From assembly GCF_002099425.1 (NCBI RefSeq), contig NW_018344126.1:2308001-2372000 (forward strand): 64,000 nucleotides of DNA, in the 5' to 3' direction. Below, piece by piece: positions 12,286 to 22,246 of this stretch. Origin of the DNA: Phascolarctos cinereus (Eukaryota > Chordata > Mammalia > Diprotodontia > Phascolarctidae). The translations under genes and the position numbers were made by a program. Under the pieces are notes generated by a model. It had not been told where the DNA came from. It saw nothing but the letters and a program-made list of their open reading frames with translations, and did not search any database. Every line of letters starts with the position of its first letter. The stretch's first letter is position 1.

Positions 12286-12689
12286 TTCTAGTTTGCTTAC
12301 ATAACAAACTTCAACAGGAAGCAAGATGATGGATGCTGTGTCAGAGGATTTAATGTCAATTTTTCTACTAGATAGGAATGATTTGGTTTCCTCTGTTCCA
12401 CAGCTTTATACAAACCTATTAAATGGGGCTACCATTTCACAACATTAACAAGTAACAAAATTACCAAGTACTTTGCCAATATGCTATACATGCTATAAAT
12501 ATGACATAAATCCTTACCTATAAATAATAAATATATGTTAGGAGTAGCACTTAATTTGATGGGAACGTTTAACACACCCTAAATTATACAAAGTCATCTT
12601 ATACCCGAAAGGAGCTAATGAAACAGTAATTGTCCATTTACATGGTTTCTGAAGTTAGTTCATATAGTTATGAAGCTCTTTGTTGGATA

Positions 12690-13400
12690 CTCTAATAAAG
12701 GACCAAATATCAACATCTACTTAGTGCTTACTGTGTAAGGACATCATGTAAGGTACTAGGAATACCACCAAATGGCTACCGTGTGAAGATCTCCTAGTCT
12801 CTAACAGGGTTTCAGGTAGGACATACTCATCCATCCATCCATTCATTCACTTATCCAATCAATAAATTCTTATTCAATGCCTACCATGTGAAGATCTCTA
12901 TGGAAGGTTCTAGTGGTGGGAGATGCAAAAACTAACAAGATCCTGCCCTCACAAAATTTATGGACTAGCAAACCATAAAGATTTAAACAAAAATACAAAG
13001 CAACATAAGGGTACCAAATGGTAAGTACTACATGACTTCAGAGGAAGGAATGATAATCGAATATGGTGGGACAGTTAAGAAAGGCTTCATGGACAATGTG
13101 GAATTTGACTTGGGCCTTGAATTAAGGAGAGGACTTAGACAAGCAGAGAGGAGTAAGAACAGCATTTCAAATAGGGCAAATAGCATAAGCAAAAACACAG
13201 AAAAGAGAATTCACATGGCATTTCGGGGAAATGGAGACCAATTTGGTAGGACTCTTGAGGCTTGATGGAGGGGAGAAAAGTTAAAGCTGGAGACAGACTG
13301 AGTGCCAGTTAGTGAGAGTGCTGAGGGTCAGAAGAAAAAGAATTTAAATTTTATCAGGTAATCACTGGAGAGCAATTTGCATTTTGTGTATGCAAAGAAG
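12690..13400 (-). repeat. L2 LINE, 3' part
   Basis: Antisense L2: the 3' terminal block (ATTCATTCACTTATCC...TATTCAATGCCTACCATGTG), then CTGCCCTCACAAAATTTATGG and the ORF-derived GGCTTCATGGACAATGTGGAATTTG segment. An open frame at 13032-13265 is antisense to this LINE and not a gene. Confidence 0.7.
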
Positions 13401-13429
13401 TATGATAGGTTGAACAACATAATAAAATA

Positions 13430-13600
13430 AATATTAATTAAGAGCCTACTATGTGCCAGGCACTGTGCTAAGCACTGGGGATACAAAAGGGGCGAAAGAC
13501 AATTCCTGCCCTCAAGGAGCTTATAATCTAATGAGAGATATATATATATAATATATAATATATATTATATATATATATATGGAGAGAGAGAGAGAGAGAG

Positions 13601-13643
<43 letters not shown>

Positions 13644-13800
13644 AGGAAATAATTAACAGAAGGAAAGCACTGGAATTAAAAGGCGTTAGGGAAAGATTCC
13701 TAGAGAAGGTAGGATTTTACTTTTCAAAGGAAACCAGGGAGGTCAGTAGTCAGAGTGGAAGAGGGACAGCATTCCAGACATGGGGGGACTGCCAGAAAGA
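13430..13800 (-). repeat. Second L2 3' copy with embedded microsatellite
   Basis: Antisense L2 end GAGCCTACTATGTGCCAGGC, ACTGTGCTAAGCACTGGGGATAC, CCCTCAAGGAGCTTATAATC, then the ORF-side block resuming after the microsatellite at 13534-13638. Confidence 0.85.
13534..13638. repeat. Compound (TA)n(GA)n(TG)n microsatellite
   Basis: Three pure dinucleotide blocks in series: TA to about 13580, GA to about 13604, TG to 13638. It lies inside an L2 copy. Confidence 0.95.
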
Positions 13801-13804
13801 ATTC

Positions 13805-14145
13805 CTGGAACGCTGGACCGTGAGTCAGAAGACCAGTATGTTAGTTCTGGTTCTCCCACTCTTATCATCATGGGCGAGTCCCTTACCCTCCCTGGATCTT
13901 GATTTTCTAAATTACAGAATCAAACTAAGTGATGATCTCTAAGGTTCTTCCCAGTTCTAATACTATGTAGTGCTCTGCACAGTAATTTGATAGCAGATAA
14001 CAGGATGAACTAAAAGTGGATGAAACTGGAGGCAGTTAGGAAGCTGTTCTAAGTGCTGGGGTGAACTGATGAAGACCTAACTGACATTTACTGGCTGTGT
14101 GACCTTGGCAAGTTACTTGATCTTTCAGTGTCTCAGACAACAATC
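13805..14145 (+). repeat. MIR/MIR3 fragments
   Basis: Sense MIR3-like blocks GACCGTGAGTCAGAAGACC, AAACTAAGTGATGATCTCTAAGGTTC, and a second scrap at 14095-14140 (GCTGTGTGACCTTGGCAAG). Confidence 0.6.
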
Positions 14146-14715
14146 TGAGATTAAATTTTAGAGTTCCCAATCCAGTGAAATCTTAGGTCTGGTCAAAAAA
14201 CAAAATAAAACAAAAACATCATACTGAGCCATGTTATGAAACACACATATATAATAATAACTCTTCTTGAATGATAAAACACTAGTGGTTTCCAAAATGG
14301 TCTCACCTGAAGGGCACCATGGCATTACCCCAACCATATGACAGGAGAGGAAGACTGTCAAACAAGAACTGCTTCCCACACAAGAAGAGCATCTGCTCTT
14401 AGCCCCAACACTCCTCCATACTCTGCTCCCTCTGCTGTGCAAGCTCCCAACCTACCTCCTTCTGAGTCTGGCAATAGATCCTGCAGTTACAGCCGTTGCA
14501 GCTGCCATTGGGAAAACCCCACCATCTCACCCGGCTGCCAAATCATCTCTTGGCTCTGCCAGGTACCCCTTAGAGGAAAGGCTCTTCGCTACTTATAATG
14601 AAATGAGAGGGGAGTAAGAACCTATCTCCCCCTCTTCATCTTGGATAAGAGAGAGGGACACAGGACAAGCAGGCATGGACAGACTGGGATTTGGATAGAG
14701 GTCTCATCATATATC
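14146..14715. other. Unassigned intronic stretch
   Basis: No named repeat. Overlapping open frames at 14158-14442 (minus) and 14338-14598 (plus, Ser/Pro/Cys-rich) have no domain I recognise. A decayed retrocopy of an unknown mRNA cannot be excluded. Confidence 0.3.
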
Positions 14716-14719
14716 TCTC

Positions 14720-15105
14720 ACCACATAAACCCACCCCTCTTCTAAACTTCCCTGTCACTGTTGAAAGTACTACCATGCTTTCAGTCACCTAGGTTTTCAC
14801 AACCTTGTCATAATCTTTGACTCCTTGCTCCCTTACCCAACAACCAACCCCACAGCTAATCAGGGGCCAAATGTGGTCAGTTCTACTTTTGTTTCTCTCA
14901 TAGCTGTCCCCTTCTCTCTAGTCACACAGCCACCACCTTAGATCAGCACCTGCAATAGCCTTCTGATTGATCTCCCTTCCCCAACCCATTCCCCCACTGC
15001 TGCCCAAGTGATTTTTCTAAAGCACAGCTCTGACCATGTCATTCTTCTACTCAATAAACTCCAATGGCTCCCTCCTGATTACTGGATCAAATATGATTAA
15101 GTCTT
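14720..15105 (+). repeat. L2 LINE fragment
   Basis: Sense L2: CTAATCAGGGGCCAAATGTGG region, AGATCAGCACCTGCAATAGCC, GACCATGTCATTCTTCTACTC, AATGGCTCCCTCCTGATTAC. Stops abruptly before the usual 3' UTR. Confidence 0.75.
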
Positions 15106-15194
15106 TCTCATCCTTTTTTAATTCCTATTTTTGTGTAAGTTTTATAGCGTATATAAGTATTAGCATAGTAGTACATGTATATGTAATCTATAGA

Positions 15195-15545
15195 TAAGTA
15201 AATATATATATATTGAGGATATACGCTCATTTTTTATTGATAAGGATGTACAATCAAAAAGTCTGGAGACTACTTACTGCCCTGGACAACACTCTTTTTG
15301 GTGTTGTTTAGCCGTGTCCAATTCTTTGTGATCTCCATTTGGGGTTTTCTTAGCAAAGGTACTGAAGTGGTTTGCCATTTCCTTCTCCAGCTCATTTTAC
15401 AGATGAGGAAATGAGGCAAACAGGGTTATGTGACTTGCCCAGGGTCACACAGTTATTAAGTGTCTGATGCCACATTTGAACTCAGGTCCTACTGACTCCA
15501 AACCCAGCAACACCCTTACATACACTCTATTCCTTCCTATACATA
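15195..15545 (+). repeat. Unclassified repeat, copy 1, split by a MIR
   Basis: The block AAATATATATATATTGAGGATATACGCTCAT...GGACAACACTCTT, resuming after the MIR with ACACCCTTACATACACTCTATTCC, is a diverged copy of 16750-16880. I cannot assign it to a family. Confidence 0.5.
15288..15520 (-). repeat. Marsupial MIR-type SINE
   Basis: Antisense: TTAGCCGTGTCCAATTCTTTG, TTTGCCATTTCCTTCTCCAG, CTCATTTTACAGATGAGG, CCCAGGGTCACACAG, CATTTGAACTCAGGTCC. Full-length, including the marsupial-specific 3' segment. Confidence 0.85.
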
Positions 15546-15694
15546 TCTTTCATTCAACCATAACTTATATACAGAGTAAACTCTGTCCTCTGATTTTTTG
15601 ATCTTTTGACACAAAAACTGTCTATGAAGGTGAAATGGAATACACTTACATACAGATGTATGCCAATGAATGACATTTTAGGATCACAAGATCT

Positions 15695-15850
15695 TTAACT
15701 TAAACAAGAAAGGGACCTTAAAGGCCACAGAATCCAATTTTCTCCTCCCTCACATTTTACAGAAGGGGATTAAGTGACTCACTCAAGGTTATAAAGATAA
15801 GTGACACAAGGATTTGAACACTTGAAATCCAGTGGATCTCCCTCTTATTG
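15695..15850 (-). repeat. MIR3-type fragment
   Basis: GGGACCTTAAAGGCCACAGAATCC, CATTTTACAGAAGGGG, AAGTGACTCACTCAAGGTTA, AGGATTTGAACACTTG mark an antisense MIR3. Confidence 0.65.
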
Positions 15851-16749
15851 GCTTTCAGTTCAAATTTCCCCAGATTACAAACAAAAAGACTATGACACTG
15901 ACAATTATACAAAGAAATTCAGCCCAGCTGGTTCAATAAGAGGAAAACCATAAATATAATAAATCACGTAAATAATATGAATAAAAACCACAATTATATC
16001 AATAGATACTGAAAAAAAGTAACAAAATCCAACATCAGTGTCTGTTAAAAACTCTAGAAAGCAAGTTTATAAATAGATTTTCCTTAATATAACAAATAAT
16101 AGCTATCTAAAACCAAGCACAAACCATATATATAAGAGAAAAGTTAGAAGCCAATATGAAAGGGATAAAGCAAAGATGTCCATTATTACCGCTACTATTA
16201 ACATCATCTTAGGAATGTCAACTACAGTATTAAGACAAGAAAAGTGAAATTGAGGTGATAAACATAAACAGAAAGGGAACAAAATTATCCCCTTTTTTAC
16301 CTGATATAATTCACAAAAAAATCTCTCAAGAGTCAATCAAAAATTAATAGAAACATTAATAAATTCAGCAAAGTTGCAGGCTATAGAATAAGTTCATATT
16401 AATCATGATAATTCCTGTATATTAGCAACAAAACTCAGTAGGAAGAAATAGAAATTCCATTTAAAATAACTACAGAATATATCAGAATATACAGAATATA
16501 TCAAATATTTGAGAATCTACATACAAAGATATATCAGGAAGTATATGAACGCCAACTACAGAACATTCTTTGCAGAAATGTAGACCTAAATAATTGGAAA
16601 AATATTAATTGCTCAGGGGTAGGTCAAACCAATGATAAAAATTCTACCTAATTCTACAATTCTACCTAAATTTACTTATTCAGTACCACACCAAACTTCC
16701 AAAGGATTATTTTATATAGCTAGAAAAAAACAAAATAAAATTTATATGG

Positions 16750-17160
16750 AAGTAAATATATACATACTGAAGGTATATGCTCATAATTTTTTATCGAAAG
16801 GGATATACAATTGAAGAAGTTTGGAGAATACTTATGGTTCTAGACAATACTCTTACATACTTTCTATATAGGTGTGTGTGTGTGTGTGTATGCATACATG
16901 TAAGTGTGTGTATGGATGTATATATATCCATACACACATATAGGTATGTGTACACTTATACTTCCTATATATAGAAAAATATACAGTATATATACTTTCC
17001 ATATATAGAATATACATAGTATATATACTTTCTATCTATAGTGTATGCATATATACTTTCTATAAAAGTATACATATAACAGGAAAGTATATAAAGTATA
17101 TATACACTTTATATAAAAGGACATACACACACACACACACACACACACTAAGAGACAATA
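16750..17160. repeat. Low-complexity block inside L1, with unclassified repeat copy 2
   Basis: Starts with a diverged copy of 15195-15545 (GTATATGCTCATAATTTTTTATCG...). It continues as (TG)n, repeated ATATAGAAAATATACAGTATATATACTTTC-like units and (AC)n. The L1 reading resumes at TGATAATGAAAAAACAGG. Confidence 0.65.
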
Positions 17161-17929
17161 ATTTCAAGGGTGATAATGAAAAAACAGGAAGGAAGGGGGT
17201 CTATCAGTATTAGATCTTAAACTATTATCATTAAAATTATTTAGTACCGGTTAAAGATATAGATGCAAATGCACATAGTAGCATGGTGTTCAATAAACCC
17301 AAAGACCCCCAGCAACTGGGTTAAGGCTTCATTATTTGACAAAAAACTGCTGGGAAAAAACAGAACACAATTTGGCAGAAATTAAGCATAGAACAATAAT
17401 CAAAGAATACAGACAGGTAGTTTTCAATGGAAGAAATCCAAGCTATCAACAACCATTTGAAAAAAAGCTCTAAATCACTAATAATTATAGAAATGCATAT
17501 TAAAGCAACTCTGAGGTTCTTTCTGCCTTTCACTCATCAGATTGCCAAAGAAAACAAAAGAAGAAAATAACAAATGTTGGAAGGTCTACATGAAAAGAGG
17601 CACATTATTGCATTGCTGGTTGAGCTATGAATTAGTCCAGCCAACTTGGAAAGCAATTTGGAACTATGCTCTCAAAAGTTCCTAAATATGACTCAGCAGT
17701 GCCACGACTAGGTCTGTGCTCCAAAGTAATCAAGAAAGAGAAAAAAGATCTATATGTACAAAAATATTTATAGCAGCTCTTTTCATAGTAGCCTCAAACT
17801 GGAAATTATAGGGGTGCCCATCTATTGGGAAGTGACTAAACAAGTTGTGGGCATGAATGTAATAGGATATTATCGTGCCATAAGAAATTATGAGGGTAGG
17901 GAGCGACCAAAATTTATTAAATCTGATCT

Positions 17930-18095
17930 CACTTGATCCTCACAACAACCCTGTCATACAGGTGATAATTATCCCCATTTTACAACTGAGCCAGACAGAG
18001 GTTAAGTGACTAGCTCAGAGTGACACAGCTAGTATGTGTCTGAAGCAGGAAGTGAACTCAGGTTTTCTTGACTTCAGGCCCAGGGCTCTACCCCC
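17930..18095 (-). repeat. MIR-type SINE within L1
   Basis: Antisense MIR: CACTTGATCCTCACAACAACC, CCATTTTACAACTGAGCC, GTTAAGTGACTAGCTCAG, GAACTCAGGTTTTCTTGAC. L1 sequence flanks it on both sides. Confidence 0.75.
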
Positions 18096-18445
18096 TCCTC
18101 CACTTAGCAATGCAGATGATGAAATGGCCAGCTTCAGAGGAAACTGGGACAAGATTATGAATTGATGCAGTTAAGTGAGCACAGGAGAACAATATATACA
18201 ACAGCAACATCACTGAGGAAACTTTAAAAGATTTTAGAACTCTGATCAATGCAATGACAAGCCATGAGGCTGGAGAACTAAAGACAAAACATACACCCAC
18301 CTCCTGCCAGAGAGGTAATGGATTTAAAATGCAGAATGGGACACTCATTTTTGGAAACGGCCAATGTGGGAATTTGTTTTGGTGGACTAAGCATATCTGT
18401 AATGAGGATTTTCTTCTTCTTCTTCCAAGTGTTCAGTCCACAATA

Positions 18446-18600
18446 CAAAGGTTTAGAGTGTCCAAATCCTTATCATCTTAACATATCCAACAATTCATTT
18501 CAACAATGTATTAAGTTCCTAATATGTGCTGAGAATACAAAGATAAAAGTGACAGTCCCTGCTCTCAAGGATTTTACATTCCATTGGATGGTTTGAGGAA
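18446..18600 (-). repeat. L2 3' end fragment
   Basis: Antisense L2: CAACAATGTATTAAGTTCCTAATATGTGCTGAG, AATACAAAGATAAAAGTGACAG, CTGCTCTCAAGGATTTTACATTCC. Confidence 0.7.
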
Positions 18601-18900
18601 TGGGGGGGAGGGGTGTAAGTGGGTAAGGTGGGATGTCATGCCTACTGATTGGGAGATAGCTAAACAAAGTGTGATATATGAATGTTACTGCACCATAAGA
18701 AACAATGGATATGAAAAACATAAAGAGGTATGAGTAGATTTCTAAAAACTGATGCAAAGTTGTCAACTGGATATATTGATTTGTGAGTCACCCGCACAAA
18801 GATAATAATCAAACTCATGAAAGTAGATAAGATTACCATGGGAAAAAAATATTAAAAAAATGAAAGAAGTTCTAGGACAAAGTATTATAGGCCACACTCA
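18601..18900 (+). repeat. L1 ORF2 C-terminal fragment
   Basis: CTGATTGGGAGATAGCTAAAC, GATATATGAATGTTACTGCACC, AAGAAACAATGGATATG resemble the L1 ORF2 end (consensus peptide around WL..EYY.AI.N.). Diverged; right end uncertain. Confidence 0.55.
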
Positions 18901-19133
18901 CATTTAGTGGGCAGAAAGATAATGAATCAGTAAAGGAAACAAAGGAGATAAGTAAAGAATGGGGGGGGAAGAGGGAGGGGCTCTGTGTGACAGAATTCAA
19001 GAGAGGTGAGAATACACAAGAAGATGGTCAACAGTGTCAAATCCTGCAGAAAAATCAGGGAGGATAAGAACTGAGTAAAAATATACATTTAGAAATTAAG
19101 AGTTTATGCATGAACTTCAAGAGTTGTGTGTGA

Positions 19134-19281
19134 GGGGCAGCTAGGTGGCGCAGTGGATAGAGCACCGGCTCTGAAGTCAGGAGGAGCCGAATTCAAATCC
19201 GGCCTCAGACCAAAAAACACTTGACACTAGCTGTGTGACCCTGGGCAAGTCACTTAACCCCAATTGCCTAAAAGAAAAAAA
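19134..19281 (+). repeat. Young marsupial tRNA-related SINE with target duplication
   Basis: Close to consensus across its length: GGGGCAGCTAGGTGGCGCAG head, TTCAAATCCGGCCTCAGACC, TGTGACCCTGGGCAAGTCAC, TTAACCCCAATTGCCTAAAA, A-rich tail. A perfect 14-bp target duplication (AAGAGTTGTGTGTG) lies at 19119-19132 and 19282-19295, indicating a fairly recent insertion. Confidence 0.95.
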
Positions 19282-19734
19282 AAGAGTTGTGTGTGGTCAT
19301 TTTACAAGAAAAAAAAACCTGATCAGTCCATTCTAACCCCCAAGAACCACCCAAAACTGGGGACTAGACCCCAATCAACCCTCCAAATCATGAGAACTTT
19401 CAAAAGGAGAACCAATATGATTTCCAAGTCATTGAAATAAGGCAGAAAATGTCTTTGAGAAGCTTTTCTTGACTCAAACATTACCTAGAGTCACAACAAT
19501 GGCAAATACAGTCTCCTAAGAGGTTCTAAACCTAGTAGGAATGAAAAGTTGGTCTGGTCTAAGACTTAAAACTAGAGAGTCACTGAATTTCTGAGTGGAA
19601 GGGGCTTGGAGATCATATCATCCAAATCTTTTATTCAGCATATGAGGCCCAAAGATTAAATTCTAACTTGTAGTTACATGAGTTAAATACTAACTTATAG
19701 TGCTTTACTCTACACAATATTAAGTAGCTAAATA

Positions 19735-19960
19735 TTAACTCATAGTACTTTTAAGTTTTACATAGTGCTTTCTTTACAACAGATCTATAAGGCAAACAGT
19801 GTTAGTATTACTATCACTATTACACAAATGAGAAAACTGAACCTCAGAAAGATTGTCTTGCCTAACTAGGTAAGTAAGTTAGTGGCAGAACCAGAACTAA
19901 AACTCAGATGTCTTGGTTCATGCTCCAGTGGTCAGTTCACTGCACCATGCTGTTATCTAA
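19735..19960 (-). repeat. MIR element
   Basis: Antisense MIR: TACATAGTGCTTTCTTTACAAC, ACAAATGAGAAAACTGAACCTC, GAACCAGAACTAAAACTCAG, CACTGCACCATGC. Confidence 0.7.
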
Positions 19961-20219
19961 TACCAAGAGAGCCCTGCCAGCTCAAAGGCCCAGGGATAGT
20001 GTTACTGTATAATTTCATTTTGGGCAATAAGATAAGGGGGAAAAAAAGGTTTGGTTTTTTTTCTCCATGCCAAATTCAGGAATTCCAATTCTACCATAAT
20101 GAAAGAACAAAAATTTATCTCTCATCAAAATTATCAAGCTATACAATGGTATTTCAATTATAATTTTGCTTGCTATCTGTACTATCATAATCCCAAAATG
20201 ATTTTGGCAAAGGGATATG

Positions 20220-20370
20220 GCGCAAAGGGCACTATACTAGAAATCAGTAGACCCGGGTTCCAATCCAAACTCTGAACACTATCTAACATTTAACTTTTCG
20301 GAATCTAAGTTTCTTCAACTATAAGAGGAAGTAGGCTGAACTAGATGATCTCTAAGGCTTTAAGAACTAT
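20220..20370 (+). repeat. MIR3-type fragment
   Basis: Sense: GAAATCAGTAGACCCGGGTTCC, TTTCTTCAACTATAAGAGG, CTGAACTAGATGATCTCTAAGG. Confidence 0.65.
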
Positions 20371-20559
20371 GAGGACTCATATAAGGTATTTGTGCCATTT
20401 GGAAGCACTAGCAAGCTCAGCTTTCAAATACGATGAAGTATAATTTCTCAGATGCCATTTTCTATTTTGACTAATAATATTCCAACACTCTACATGATTT
20501 CTCCTTTAAGGATCTGCACAAGAACTCGATGGGGTACACAGCTTTTTGTGGTAGAACTG

Positions 20560-20815
20560 GAAACAAAGTTGCCCACTGAAGAAGGAATAGCTAAAGAAAT
20601 AGTGGTACATGAACATAATGGAATATTACCACACTATGAGAAACAATGAAAAGAAATTTACATGATAATTTTATTATATATTTAAAAGGAATAGCAAGTT
20701 GTATATAATAGATTTGCAACTTCATGTGCAATCATCTTTTTAATGATACTATGTTATGGAAATGCTTGTTTTATTCCATAAATTAAAAATAAAACAGAAA
20801 CAATGAATATGAAGA
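20560..20815 (+). repeat. L1 3' end, internally shortened
   Basis: A short ORF2 C-terminal scrap (GGAATAGCTAAAGAAATAGTGG...GGAATATTACCACACTATG) is joined to the L1 3' terminal region (GATTTGCAACTTCATGTGCAATC, GGAAATGCTTGTTTTATTCC) and an A-rich end. The same terminal sequence appears antisense at 59860-59960. Confidence 0.65.
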
Positions 20816-21345
20816 ATTCAGAGAAGCACAGTAACACTCCAATGAGTACTCACTTCAGTAGCACATATAACTAAAATTGAAATGATAGAGAGAAGATTAG
20901 CATGGCCCCCGTGTAAAAATGACACAAAAATTCATGACGAGTTCCACATTTTTAATTTAAAGGGAAAAAAGACACATGAACTGATGAAGTAAGGAGAACA
21001 AAAACATCCAATATCCAATATATGTAGTTATTTTGAACTACAACAATGAAAACATGAAGAGCAATAACACAAAACTGAAACATGTATCATGATAATGACC
21101 AACCTGGAGAAGAGCTGAGAAAATACAACTCCCTCCCTTCATTTCAGAGTAAGATACCATGAGTGTGTAACGTTGCTTATCTTGTTAGACTCAGCTGATG
21201 TCTGGTTGGCTTGGTTGAACTATTGTTTTTCTTTTTTCTTCTTAAGTCTCTGTTACAAAAGAAGACTGATAGATAGAGGAGAGTGAGAGAGAGTTATGTG
21301 AAAATTGATGTGATCTAAAAAACAGGAAACAAATAAAAAGCCCTA
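20816..21345 (+). repeat. L1 3' fragment carrying a U6 pseudogene
   Basis: L1 ORF2-end text (ACAATGAATATGAAGAATTC) precedes, and L1 text (GACACATGAACTGATGAAG, ACAACAATGAAAACATGAAGAG, CTGAGAAAATACAACTCCCTCC, CTCAGCTGATGTCTGG) follows, the U6-like sequence at 20846-20953. Ends in ACAAATAAAA. Confidence 0.6.
20846..20953 (+). pseudogene. U6 snRNA pseudogene
   Basis: About 108 bases aligned end to end with spliceosomal U6 RNA: a 5' stem GTACTCACTTCAGTAGCACA, ATATAACTAAAATTG, the strongly conserved GAGAAGATTAGCATGGCCCC, ATGACACAAAAATTCATGA, and a 3' GTTCCACATTTTT. Relative to U6 the ACAGAGA box reads ATAGAGA and there are several other substitutions, plus one extra base in ATATAACTA. I saw no clear proximal TATA/PSE pair upstream; the flanks are L1. 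It is a retrocopy rather than a working gene. Confidence 0.9.
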
Positions 21346-21354
21346 ATACTATAT

Positions 21355-21525
21355 CTCCACAGTCATTTCTATGTAGATGACTCCCAAATATACATAACAG
21401 CCCTCATCTCTCTCTCCAAAACTCCAATTCAATACTTCCAACCAGATATCCCATAGGCATCTACAACTCAACGTGGCCAAAGCCAGAACCCATTATCTTT
21501 CCACCTACACCTCAAGAACTCAATA
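21355..21525 (+). repeat. L2 ORF fragment, reverse-transcriptase region
   Basis: Translates in one frame to the L2 RT active-site neighbourhood (FYVDDSQIYITALISLS), matching the YADDTQLY-type motif of CR1/L2 LINEs. It continues with CAACCAGATATCCCATAGGC. Confidence 0.75.
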
Positions 21526-21529
21526 GTGT

Positions 21530-22240
21530 TTTATTGCAGTGTACTCTCCTCATCCCGGGCTCCTGAAGATTTGCAGGCTAACTCTCTAAGATGAAAAGAT
21601 GGATCTCTCTTCATTAAACTCAATGGGAAAACAAGACCCCAAACATGATTTTTGACATACTTCCCACATAACAAAGACTGCTTCACTAATGATTAAAATA
21701 GCAGCTGGTAATGGCTTAAAGCAAGTGAGCCAGCTAGACAACTCAGCATATGTTTAAATTCCCTCTCTTCCTTTATCCAACAACGTTATCTCCAAAGAAC
21801 ATTCAAATAACTAGTGAAATACACAGGTATTCTATTATGTGGAATACAGAAAAAAATATCAGTGAGTTGGTAAGAAAGTAGGCTACTTTAATTCAACTCT
21901 CATAAGAGGTGTTCTGATGCAGAAGACATTGCCACAAGGAATTACATGGAAGTGATAAAAACTCGGAGAATAAATTAAATCAAGGTTGTATTTGATGGCA
22001 TGAGCCCCTTAATTATAACTACTATAATCAAATTTCTTGCCCACATGTCTCTAAAAAGCTGATACACTGTATTAACTATACATATTTACAGCTGAGGAGA
22101 GGATATAACCAAGAGTAGCCTAGTCAACCTATAATAAGGTTAATGCATCAAGCCGCTGTTCTGGTTTTAAAGGTCTCTCTCTATGGCAGGTATGAACATC
22201 TCATCTTCACTGATACTACGTTCGGGATTTTGACTAGTCA
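21530..22240. other. Intronic stretch without recognised features
   Basis: No named family seen; contains ordinary AT-rich sequence. Confidence 0.3.
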
Positions 22241-22246
22241 AGTCTA

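Larger units (their letters stand above)
15880..18445 (+). repeat. L1 LINE 3' part, sense, with later insertions
   Basis: Sense L1 ORF2 and 3' UTR: blocks matching the reverse-transcriptase C-terminal region (AAAGCAAAGATGTCCATTATTACC, AACGCCAACTACAGAAC), the ORF2 C-terminus near 17590-17900 (GCATTGCTGGTTGAGCTATG, GGCATGAATGTAATAGG), and the 3' UTR at 18096-18445 (CACCTCCTGCCAGAGAGG, GGAATTTGTTTTGGTGGAC). No intact reading frame. Low-complexity sequence (about 16750-17160) and a MIR-like SINE (17930-18095) interrupt it. Confidence 0.75.

Noticed and set aside
14338-14598. Ser/Pro/Cys-rich plus-strand frame, possible processed pseudogene
   Set aside because: I found no protein it resembles and no poly(A) end or target duplication.
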